This document shows positions 1-5,420 of a DNA stretch of 5,604 nucleotides, piece by piece. The notes beneath the pieces are model-generated. The model was not told the origin of the DNA and made no database searches. It saw only the letters and a list, made by a program, of their open reading frames with translations. The DNA is from Clostridium sp. UBA6758 (GTDB lineage Bacteria > Bacillota > Clostridia > Clostridiales > Clostridiaceae). The number at the start of each line of letters is the position of its first letter. Position 1 is the stretch's first letter. The stretch lies in contig DKGY01000001.1 in assembly GCA_002453475.1 (NCBI GenBank), positions 20,323 to 25,926 of the forward strand, in the 5' to 3' direction. The translations under genes and the position numbers were made by a program.

Positions 1-170
1 TCGTCACAGATTAATTTTTCAGTTAAAATATTAAATAGGGTAGTCTTACCAGAACCATTAACTCCGACAAGACCAGCGTGTTCGCCCTTTAATAATCTAA
101 GGGACATATTTTTAAAAATAGTTTTATCTCCAAAACTAAAGCTTATATTTTCAATATTTAATATACTCAT
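1..170 (-). CDS. ABC-F family ATP-binding protein, N-terminal part only
   Basis: This is the first 56 codons of a gene that runs off the left edge of the window. The peptide opens MSILNIENISFSFGDKTIF and carries a Walker A loop, GVNGSGKT, at residues 36-43. The segment between them (RLLKGEHAGLVG) is typical of the YkpA/YbiT-like branch of ABC-F proteins. These are soluble ATPases with two nucleotide-binding domains and no membrane domain; they act on ribosomes as translation factors or as antibiotic-protection proteins. Only the first part of domain 1 is visible, so the branch and any resistance role cannot be settled. The ATG at 170 is chosen because a GGAGG at 179-183 lies 8 nt upstream and the family usually starts this way. 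An in-frame ATG at 230 exists but would place a terminator hairpin inside the coding region. The gene follows a long structured leader, which suggests control by transcription attenuation. Confidence 0.9.
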   Translation of the reverse strand, partial: MSILNIENISFSFGDKTIFKNMSLRLLKGEHAGLVGVNGSGKTTLFNILTEKLICD

Positions 171-191
171 GTCTATATACCTCCGTAAAAT

Positions 192-221
192 AAAAAAGGA
201 AAGAGGCTTTGCTCTTTCCTT
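192..221 (-). terminator. Intrinsic terminator in the ABC-F leader (attenuator or small-RNA end)
   Basis: Read on the minus strand, AAGGAAAGAG (221-212) pairs perfectly with CTCTTTCCTT (205-196) across a 6-nt loop. A run of six U (197-192) overlaps the end of the second arm. It lies between the leader's promoter and the ABC-F ribosome binding site, about 20 nt before the start codon. Transcripts from the upstream promoter must pass it to express the gene. It could be a conditional attenuator or the 3' end of a stand-alone RNA with partial read-through. Confidence 0.88.
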
Positions 222-230
222 AAATTTCAT

Positions 231-500
231 ATAAATTAATGCAATGAAAATTATATTCTAAATCATAGTAGTGTAAAAAGTTAGCTCACTTATTAGCTAT
301 ATCAAAATAAGAGTATAGTGATACCAATTTAAATCTTGTATGATTTAGAGTATGAAAAAAGAGTCTTATCCTGTAAAAGGCAATTCTATTCAAATGTTTA
401 GGTAAAAAAGGGCGCAGTTATCCCGTTATTAGCCTAAAACACTTACAAGAACTACCATTTTACACAATTCGACTCGACCTCTTTCTTTGCATTAATTTAT
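231..500 (-). ncRNA. Large structured leader RNA domain upstream of the ABC-F gene
   Basis: The two ends of this roughly 270-nt block are perfectly complementary over 14 bp: ATAAATTAATGCAA (minus, 500-487) with TTGCATTAATTTAT (minus, 244-231). Within it, GTGTAAAA (465-458) matches TTTTACAC (278-271), and an 11-bp inverted repeat joins 349-339 to 267-257. These two helices cross, so they form either a pseudoknot or alternative folds. TTTAGG/CCTAAA and TAGCT/AGCTA pairings are also visible. The 5' third (about 480-412) is much less AT-rich than its surroundings, with patches such as GGTCGAGTCG and AACGGGATAACTGCGCC, as expected of a conserved RNA core. A terminator follows at once. I do not recognise the family with certainty. 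Candidates are an antibiotic-responsive attenuator, as known for other ABC-F genes, or a clostridial non-coding RNA class such as raiA. Confidence 0.68.
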
Positions 501-550
501 TTTAAATATAATAATATTCGATATATCTATTATTACATATATACATAAAT

Positions 551-578
551 ATTATACCATAGTAGCTGAAAAAGTAAA
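551..578 (-). promoter_or_regulatory. Promoter for the ABC-F leader RNA
   Basis: On the minus strand there is a perfect TATAAT (556-551) preceded by TGG, which gives an extended -10. A weaker -35, TTTACT (578-573), lies 16 nt upstream. The predicted transcription start is near 544, which gives a leader of about 374 nt before the ABC-F start codon and puts the 14-bp closing stem about 44 nt from the 5' end. Confidence 0.65.
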
Positions 579-781
579 TACAGTAATAAAATTACTTTTG
601 ATTTTGAACATACTCCTCATACTAATGCTAGTAAAGAGTTTGTAAGTGAGAGATAAAGTAGGTAGCAGATCTTATGGATAATACTTATTGTAAGCATTAA
701 TAAGTACTAATAGTACAATTGTATAAATTAGTAAGAATTCAATAATAGCATAAAAGTACTAAATACTGCGGATCTAAAGCC
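579..781. other. Gene-free divergent spacer
   Basis: No open frame with a start codon and ribosome binding site is seen on either strand. The only structure noted is a weak AT-rich inverted repeat, TACTTATT (682-689) with AATAAGTA (699-706), which lacks a U-tract. The stretch separates the minus-strand ABC-F leader promoter from the plus-strand acetyltransferase promoter. Confidence 0.6.
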
Positions 782-810
782 TTAATTAATTTTCCTAATA
801 ATAATATAAT
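782..810 (+). promoter_or_regulatory. Putative promoter of the GNAT gene
   Basis: A perfect TATAAT at 805-810 lies 46 nt before the GNAT start codon. The -35 at 782-787 (TTAATT, 17-bp spacing) is poor. Just downstream, a 13-nt palindrome, ATGAAAATTTCAT (828-840), sits in the predicted 5' leader and could be an operator, although the region is AT-rich enough for this to be chance. Confidence 0.4.
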
Positions 811-855
811 AGGATTAAGAAATTTAAATGAAAATTTCATGAAAGAGGGATAATT

Positions 856-1449
856 ATGAAAAACTTAACATTAAGAGATGCAACGGAGGTGGATGCCCCC
901 ATTATCGCTGGTCTTATATATGATACTGAGGAAATTCCAGATCATGTTTGGGGCCAGGGTACTAAAGAGGAGATTTTAAATAGGATTCAATGGTTAGTAT
1001 TAAGTAAGGAATCTAGATATTCCTATTTAAATATAAAGGTAGCAGAATTAAATGAAAACACCTGTGGAGCTATAATTCTTTTAAAAAGTGAAGAAATATC
1101 TGATTTAGATATAAAAACTAGTTTTAAGTTACTTCATATGATAAAAGGAATTAAAGGAAAAGTAAAATTTATAAAGGACCTTATTTTAGGAATGTACTTA
1201 AAAGAGGGTGGAGATAGAGAGCTGTATATAGCAAATTTAGCTACGACTAAAGAAGTTAGAGGTCTTGGAATAGGAAAAGAGCTAATGAAGCTAGCAGAAA
1301 GGGTAGCTAAAGAAGAAGGATATAAAGGGTGTTCACTGTTAGCTAAGGATGAGAAGGTAAGAAAGTTCTACGAAAATTTAGACTATAAATTTGAAAAAGA
1401 AGAAAAGTATTTCTCTCAATATTTATATAGAATGGTAAAAATGGTTTAA
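856..1449 (+). CDS. GNAT family N-acetyltransferase
   Basis: A 197-residue protein with the GCN5-related acetyltransferase fold, which transfers acetyl from acetyl-CoA to an amine. The acetyl-CoA pyrophosphate loop (motif A) is VRGLGIGKEL at residues 134-143, matching R-x-x-G-x-G/A. It follows the beta-4 strand LYIANLAT (123-130), the usual order. The motif B region, KVRKFYENLDYKFEKEEKY, lies at about 167-185 and matches the common FYEKLGF pattern. An insert at about 85-115 is basic and helical. The substrate (protein, antibiotic or small amine) cannot be told from this. The start is supported by GAGGGA at 845-850, 5 nt before the ATG. It is a single-gene unit: its own promoter lies upstream and a strong hairpin terminator downstream, convergent with alr. 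No signal peptide or membrane segment is seen, so it is expected to be cytoplasmic. Confidence 0.9.
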   Translation: MKNLTLRDATEVDAPIIAGLIYDTEEIPDHVWGQGTKEEILNRIQWLVLSKESRYSYLNIKVAELNENTCGAIILLKSEEISDLDIKTSFKLLHMIKGIKGKVKFIKDLILGMYLKEGGDRELYIANLATTKEVRGLGIGKELMKLAERVAKEEGYKGCSLLAKDEKVRKFYENLDYKFEKEEKYFSQYLYRMVKMV

Positions 1450-1500
1450 TGTAGTATCTATAAATTATAAGGACTATAAAGGTCCATGATATATATACCT

Positions 1501-1544
1501 AAGAAAAAAGTCTTGTCATTTAGAAGTGACAAGACTTTTTTCTT
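1501..1544. terminator. Bidirectional terminator between GNAT and alr
   Basis: A perfect 18-bp inverted repeat: the left arm 1501-1518 (AAGAAAAAAGTCTTGTCA) pairs with 1527-1544 across an 8-nt loop. A-rich and U-rich arm ends give a G/C-containing stem with a U-tract in both directions, so it can stop both converging transcripts. It overlaps the last 2 nt of the alr stop codon (1543-1545). Confidence 0.93.
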
Positions 1545-2703
1545 ATATGTTATTTCTAACTTTAACTATTTCTTTATTTTTAATATATACTCTAGGAATT
1601 CTGGATTTAATTCTGCAAAGAATTTCGTAGTTGATTGTTCCTAAAGCTTCTGCCATATCATCAGCATTAAATTTTAAATTTCCTTCTTCGCCTAAAATAA
1701 TAACTTCATCGCCAGTTTTTACATTTTCTATGTCTGTTACATCAATCATACACTGATCCATACAAATTCTACCTAGAATTCTAGCAAATTTACCATTTAC
1801 AATTATTTTAGCATCTTCACCTAAATCTCTAGGATAACCATCTCCATAACCTATAGGTAGTGTAGCTACAATAGTTTTTTTATTAGTTTTAAAAGTTTTA
1901 CCATAACTTATATACATATCCTTATCTAATTCTTTTACATGGGATATCTTCGCTTTCAAAGTTAGAGCTGGTTTTATTGAAAGGTTATCCTTAGAAACTT
2001 CATTAGAAGGATAATAACCATAAAGTATAATACCTGGTCTCACACCATTTAAATAAGTTTTAGGCATATCTATAATTGCGCCACTGTTAGAAATATGTTT
2101 TAATGGAATGTCAATGCCAAGAGATTCTAAATCAGCCATAACCTTTGTGAATTTTAAAAGCTGCTCATTAGCATAGGATTTTTCTTCTTCATCAGAGGTA
2201 GAGAAGTGAGAAAAGATTCCAATTATATCTAAACCATCTAAATTATAAATTTCATTTATAATTTTAACAGTATGGTCACAAGGGAGAAATCCGATTCTGC
2301 CCATACCAGTGTCTATGGCAATGTGAATTTTAGCTTTTTTGTTAAGATTTAAGGCCATTTTTGATAATTCTTTTGCATAGTCTAAATCATATACTGTTTG
2401 CTCGATATCATAACTTATTAGATCTTCTCCTAAGTATAAAGGAGTATATCCTAAGATTACTATGGGAGCGTTGATATTATTTTCTCTAAGCTCTATGCCT
2501 TCTGTTAGCATTGCTACAGCAAGTCTAGATGCACCATTTTCTAGAAGGGTAGGAACAACATCTATAGCTCCATGGCCATAGCAATCTGCTTTAACGATGG
2601 CAATGAGTTCTTTATCTCCAATTAATTTTTTTATATTTTTTGTGTTATGTGCTATTGCGTCTAAATTTATTTCAGACCATACAGGTCTCATTACCTTTTC
2701 CAT
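1543..2703 (-). CDS. alr: Alanine racemase (PLP-dependent)
   Basis: Interconverts L- and D-alanine in the cytoplasm, supplying D-alanine for peptidoglycan. From the start chosen here the protein has 386 residues, the usual length. The PLP-binding lysine is K38 in [11 protein letters not shown], followed by Y42. The second catalytic base is Y267 in ISYGKTF. DTGMGR (131-136) supplies the conserved R136; H166, S205, R222, M315-D316 and the tyrosine of TINYEIL near the C-terminus match known PLP and substrate contacts. Position 129 is alanine where the Geobacillus enzyme has its carbamylated lysine. A longer frame begins with ATG at 2727, but no ribosome binding site precedes it. The ATG at 2703 has GAGGTG 4 nt upstream, an exact match to the anti-Shine-Dalgarno sequence, and is preferred. 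The upstream gene on the same strand is a MocR-type regulator, about 150 nt away. Confidence 0.96.
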   Translation of the reverse strand: MEKVMRPVWSEINLDAIAHNTKNIKKLIGDKELIAIVKADCYGHGAIDVVPTLLENGASRLAVAMLTEGIELRENNINAPIVILGYTPLYLGEDLISYDIEQTVYDLDYAKELSKMALNLNKKAKIHIAIDTGMGRIGFLPCDHTVKIINEIYNLDGLDIIGIFSHFSTSDEEEKSYANEQLLKFTKVMADLESLGIDIPLKHISNSGAIIDMPKTYLNGVRPGIILYGYYPSNEVSKDNLSIKPALTLKAKISHVKELDKDMYISYGKTFKTNKKTIVATLPIGYGDGYPRDLGEDAKIIVNGKFARILGRICMDQCMIDVTDIENVKTGDEVIILGEEGNLKFNADDMAEALGTINYEILCRIKSRIPRVYIKNKEIVKVRNNI

Positions 2704-2754
2704 TGTACACCTCGTAATTTCTTTCATTATTTCTAGTAAGCCATTTTAGTTATA

Positions 2755-2783
2755 TTTATGAAGAATTTACTTCGTTATATCAA
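2755..2783 (-). promoter_or_regulatory. Putative alr promoter
   Basis: On the minus strand, TTGATA (2783-2778) and CATAAA (2760-2755) are separated by exactly 17 nt, matching the -35 and -10 consensus at 5/6 and 4/6. The predicted start near 2748 leaves a leader of about 45 nt to the preferred ATG. It suggests alr can be transcribed independently of the regulator gene upstream; read-through is also possible because no terminator is seen between the two genes. Confidence 0.5.
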
Positions 2784-2852
2784 GTGAAACTTACCTTATA
2801 CTAATATTTTATTATTTATATAATAAATCACAAGAACCAGTAAGGGAAGGAT

Positions 2853-4316
2853 TTATAGGTGAGGTGGTTTACTTAATTTTTTAATATTATCACCAATTAT
2901 TCTTATTCCACTTTCTATATCTTCATCACTCACTCTACCAAAACCTATTCTGAAGCAGTCATTGCCTTTACTACTATTTTTATAGAAGATATCACCAGGC
3001 ATAAAGAGCACATTATCCCTATAACACATATCTAGCAACTGTCTTGCATCCATATTATTTTTAAGCTTAATAAATATATGAAGTCCGCCTTCTCCAGTCA
3101 CATATTCATAGGGAATATACTTATTCACCATTTCCATAACCAGGTTATACTTATCTCTATAGTATTTTCGTACATTTTTTACATATCTATTGAAGGCCCC
3201 ACTTTTTAGATAATAGTAAAATGAGGCTTGATCTAGAAAAGAAGAGTGAATTGTTCTACCTCTTTTTACGCTTTCTAAAACATCTATTAACTCTTTGCTA
3301 GCTAGAATCCATCCAATTCTAAGGCCTGGAAAGAGTATTTTAGAAAGACTACCTATATAAATTACACTGTTACCTTTACCACTTAAAGATGCTATGGGAT
3401 CTATAGGAGAACTAGAGTAGAGAAGCTCTTCGTTAAATCCATCTTCAATGATAGGAACAGAATATTTTCTAAAAATAGTATAAATCTCTTTTCTACGCTT
3501 AGTTTTAGTTACAATACCAGTAGGATTATTATAAGAAGGAATTATATACCCAAATTTAGGCTTATGTTTTTTAAGCTTTATTTCTGAATCCCTTAAATCC
3601 ATACCTTCCTCATCCACTTTTATTTGAACAGCTTCAACTTCATGGGCTTTCATAATTTTTAAAGCTGTATTATGGGTAGGTTCTTCGCAAAGGATTATAT
3701 CTCCTTTTTTAGTTAAGGAACCTATAATAATATCAAAGGCTTCAGTAAAACCGTTAGTGATCAATATATCTTTACCTTCAGTATTAACACTTTTTTCCTT
3801 CATATATTGAAAAAAATACTGGATTAAAGGGGCATATCCTTTAGCATATCCGTAGTTTAACAGGTTTTCTTCTTCATAGGTCCAAGCATCTAAAAGAGCT
3901 CTTTTAAAGTCATCTTTGTTAAAAAGACTAGGTTCAGGAGCAATAGATTTAAAGGAAATCATATTCTTCTTGTAGGGAAGCTCACTTTTGATAATATCCA
4001 GGTCTCTAAGGGTACTAGCATAATTGTTAATCATACTCATAAGATCTACATTATATTCTTCACAGGTATTCTTACTTTCCATTAGAATGAAAGTACCAAC
4101 ACCTCTTTTAGTAGCTATTATGCCTTTGCTTTCTAATTCTTCATAGGTAGCAATGACAGAATTTCTACTTATATTTAAAAGTTTACTAGCCTCTCTGGTC
4201 GAAGGTAGCTTGCTATCTTTTTTTAGTTCGCCTTTTTTAATTCCATCAATGATATGTCTTTCTAGTTGAAGATAAATAGGTTCATCCTTATTTATAATAA
4301 GCGTAGAAAATATCAA
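2853..4316 (-). CDS. MocR/GntR-type regulator with aminotransferase-like PLP domain
   Basis: A transcription factor of the MocR subfamily (the GabR, PdxR, DdlR group): a GntR winged helix-turn-helix joined to a fold-type I aminotransferase domain that binds PLP as sensor. Positions are counted from the TTG at 4316 (487 residues). The winged helix spans about 10-78 (EPIYLQLERHI, then LPSTREASKLLNISRNSVIATYEELESKG). The PLP domain spans about 120-480 and has PSYNNPTG with N264, the aspartate of IIEDGF (D292), the Schiff-base lysine of SLSK (K326) and an arginine in FRIGFGR (R456). All PLP residues look intact. Start choice: AGGTGG (4330-4325) lies 8 nt before TTG 4316; the upstream in-frame GTGs at 4328 and 4325 overlap that site. 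Being next to alr suggests control of D-alanine metabolism; the target is inferred, not shown. Confidence 0.93.
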   Translation of the reverse strand: MIFSTLIINKDEPIYLQLERHIIDGIKKGELKKDSKLPSTREASKLLNISRNSVIATYEELESKGIIATKRGVGTFILMESKNTCEEYNVDLMSMINNYASTLRDLDIIKSELPYKKNMISFKSIAPEPSLFNKDDFKRALLDAWTYEEENLLNYGYAKGYAPLIQYFFQYMKEKSVNTEGKDILITNGFTEAFDIIIGSLTKKGDIILCEEPTHNTALKIMKAHEVEAVQIKVDEEGMDLRDSEIKLKKHKPKFGYIIPSYNNPTGIVTKTKRRKEIYTIFRKYSVPIIEDGFNEELLYSSSPIDPIASLSGKGNSVIYIGSLSKILFPGLRIGWILASKELIDVLESVKRGRTIHSSFLDQASFYYYLKSGAFNRYVKNVRKYYRDKYNLVMEMVNKYIPYEYVTGEGGLHIFIKLKNNMDARQLLDMCYRDNVLFMPGDIFYKNSSKGNDCFRIGFGRVSDEDIESGIRIIGDNIKKLSKPPHL

Positions 4317-4347
4317 TGTTAACACCACCTATTCTGTTAATTTTCAA

Positions 4348-4367
4348 CTTATAAATAATATTATAAG
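4348..4367 (-). promoter_or_regulatory. Regulator promoter -10 inside a palindromic operator candidate
   Basis: CTTATAA (4348-4354) and TTATAAG (4361-4367) form a perfect 7-bp inverted repeat around a 6-nt centre. It contains a perfect minus-strand TATAAT (4365-4360), the likely -10 of the MocR-type gene; no good -35 is seen. A protein bound here would block the promoter, which would fit autorepression. The high A+T content makes chance palindromes common. Confidence 0.4.
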
Positions 4368-4454
4368 AAAATATGGTAAAAATATATAAGTTTATTTTGG
4401 TAAATTTAAAAAAAATTAAAAATTTAATAATGTCATCTCTTAAAGATAGTTTAT

Positions 4455-4488
4455 TAGAAAAATAAGTTAGTTTCAATAGAAAAATAAG
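4455..4488 (+). repeat. Direct repeat in the regulator/DUF445 spacer
   Basis: TAGAAAAATAAG occurs twice without mismatch, at 4455-4466 and 4477-4488. The starts are 22 nt apart, close to two helical turns, so both copies face the same side of the DNA. MocR-type factors are known to bind direct repeats, so this is a possible operator for the divergent regulator. The tract is A-rich and chance is not excluded. Confidence 0.4.
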
Positions 4489-4540
4489 AGCAAGTGATGT
4501 AGAATGTTAATAGAAATTTTATGACACTTAGGAGGAAATC

Positions 4541-5146
4541 ATGAACAGTTTAGTTGTAGTAGTATTATTAGCATTAGTAGGAGGAGTCATTGGTTGGGTA
4601 ACTAATATATTGGCCATAAAGCTGATGTTTAGACCAATAAATCCAATCAAAATTCCAATAATAAATTTTGAAATAGTAGGGTTAATTCCCAAGAGGAAAA
4701 ATGAAATAGCCCAAAATATTGGGGAAGTTGTTGCAAAGGAATTATTATCAATTGACGATATAATTAATAGTGCCATTACAGAAGATGATAAGATTATATT
4801 TAGTCAGTTAGTTAAAAATAAAATAAGAACTTTAGTGGCAGGAAAGATGGATTTTGTGCCAGTACCCTTTAGAATGATGGTACAAGGGCCCATTGATAAC
4901 ATTATAGAGGAAGAAGTTGATGGGGCCTTAAAGGAAATAGAGGGTGAAGTCATTGACCATATTAAGAATAGAGTAGATATTGAAAAACTAGTGGCAGAAA
5001 AAATAAATGACTTGGATTTACAAGAGCTTGAGCGAATAATTGTAAGTGTAGCAAAAAAGGAATTAAAACATATCGAGGTTCTAGGATTTATCCTAGGAGC
5101 TGCAATTGGTATAGTTCAAGGATTGGTCGTTATGTTGATTAAATAA
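4541..5146 (+). CDS. DUF445 family membrane protein
   Basis: A 201-residue protein of the DUF445 (YheB-like) family, function unknown. A hydrophobic N-terminal segment at about 4-27 runs into the family signature GWVTNILAIKLMFRP (18-32). The second signature, GLIPKRKNEIAQNIG, is at 47-61. The middle is charged and helical, and the protein ends in a second membrane segment, GFILGAAIGIVQGLVVMLIK (182-201). Two terminal membrane anchors around a soluble helical domain is the usual plan. At about 200 residues it is one of the short members; YheB-type proteins are nearly twice as long. The start has an ideal AGGAGG (4530-4535) 5 nt before the ATG. It is transcribed divergently from the MocR-type regulator. 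No terminator is seen between its stop codon and the downstream riboswitch promoter, so some read-through into that leader is possible. Confidence 0.9.
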   Translation: MNSLVVVVLLALVGGVIGWVTNILAIKLMFRPINPIKIPIINFEIVGLIPKRKNEIAQNIGEVVAKELLSIDDIINSAITEDDKIIFSQLVKNKIRTLVAGKMDFVPVPFRMMVQGPIDNIIEEEVDGALKEIEGEVIDHIKNRVDIEKLVAEKINDLDLQELERIIVSVAKKELKHIEVLGFILGAAIGIVQGLVVMLIK

Positions 5147-5172
5147 GGGTACACATAATTATGGACAAGAAG

Positions 5173-5201
5173 TTGATATAAAGTATAAAATGTGATATGT
5201 T
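5173..5201 (+). promoter_or_regulatory. Promoter of the preQ1 riboswitch unit
   Basis: TTGATA (5173-5178) and TATGTT (5196-5201) are spaced by 17 nt. The -10 is preceded by TGA, giving an extended -10 that compensates for its weaker hexamer. Transcription would start near 5208, about 15 nt before the first leader hairpin. Confidence 0.6.
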
Positions 5202-5224
5202 AATTAAAGAATTTAATAAAAAAT

Positions 5225-5323
5225 CCACAGAGTTCTGTGGGAGAGGTTCGTAACCATCCCTCTATAAAAAACTAGGGAATAAGACTTATATGGTCGTACT
5301 ATACCCTTAGTACGACCTTTTTT
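5225..5323 (+). ncRNA. preQ1 class I riboswitch with terminator platform
   Basis: Senses preQ1, the queuosine precursor. The aptamer has P1 AGAGG (5242-5246) paired to CCTCT (5259-5263), a 12-nt loop, and the A-rich tail ATAAAAAACTA (5264-5274). The segments AGAGGTTC and CCCTCTATAAAAAACTA, and the loop length, match the Bacillus subtilis queC-operon aptamer as I know it; C5258 is at the preQ1-pairing position. A small hairpin, CCACAG-AGTT-CTGTGG (5225-5240), precedes it. The tail CTAGGG (5272-5277) can pair with CCCTTAG (5304-5310) inside the terminator with one bulged base, making an antiterminator. So without ligand transcription continues; with preQ1 the tail is captured, the terminator forms and the downstream gene is off. 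The regulated gene is the nucleoside hydrolase at 5421. Confidence 0.93.
5292..5323 (+). terminator. Riboswitch-controlled terminator
   Basis: GGTCGTACTA (5292-5301) pairs perfectly with TAGTACGACC (5308-5317) over a 6-nt loop, TACCCT, followed by six U (5318-5323). The loop and first bases of the right arm hold the CCCTTAG that the aptamer tail can take over as antiterminator. Confidence 0.92.
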
Positions 5324-5337
5324 AGGTTGTATTTTTT

Positions 5338-5368
5338 ATGCCTCGGGATGGATCCCAAGGCATTTTTT
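5338..5368 (+). terminator. Second, tandem terminator-like hairpin
   Basis: ATGCCT (5338-5343) pairs with AGGCAT (5358-5363). After a C/A mismatch, GGGA (5345-5348) pairs with TCCC (5353-5356) over the loop TGGA. A run of six U begins at 5363. It lies between the riboswitch terminator and the hydrolase ribosome binding site, so it must also be bypassed. Its GGGATGG (5345-5351) is perfectly complementary to CCATCCC (5254-5260) in the aptamer. Confidence 0.78.
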
Positions 5369-5420
5369 ATTTTAGGCTTTATTTATTATACGTACTTTGA
5401 TTAAGAAAGGAAGGGAAAAT

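Noticed and set aside
171..230. Possible 20-codon N-terminal extension of the ABC-F protein from an in-frame ATG at 230
   Set aside because: It would translate through the terminator hairpin and has no ribosome binding site of its own, whereas the ATG at 170 has a GGAGG at proper distance and gives the usual family N-terminus.
192..500. T-box or common metabolite riboswitch in front of the ABC-F gene
   Set aside because: No T-box AGGGTGGNACCGCG motif, and no purine, lysine, cobalamin, SAM or TPP signature could be found on the minus strand.
570..659. Plus-strand frame reading FDFEHTPHTNASKEFVSER before a stop; looked like a possible gene remnant
   Set aside because: Only about 29 codons between stops, no start codon with a ribosome binding site, no family recognised and it overlaps the opposite-strand promoter; probably chance.
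682..706. Inverted repeat TACTTATT / AATAAGTA as a terminator
   Set aside because: The stem is all A-T but for one pair, has no U-tract, and no gene ends before it.
2704..2727. Longer alr start at ATG 2727 (394 residues)
   Set aside because: No ribosome binding site precedes it, while ATG 2703 has a strong GAGGTG and yields a standard-length enzyme whose catalytic residues fall close to Geobacillus numbering; kept only as an alternative.
4288..4476. 62-codon minus-strand open frame overlapping the 5' end of the regulator gene
   Set aside because: It overlaps the regulator in another frame, covers its promoter region, has no ribosome binding site and is a low-complexity AT-driven peptide.
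4528..4776. 82-codon minus-strand open frame
   Set aside because: It is antisense to the clear DUF445 gene, with its conserved signatures and ideal ribosome binding site; the frame is a shadow.
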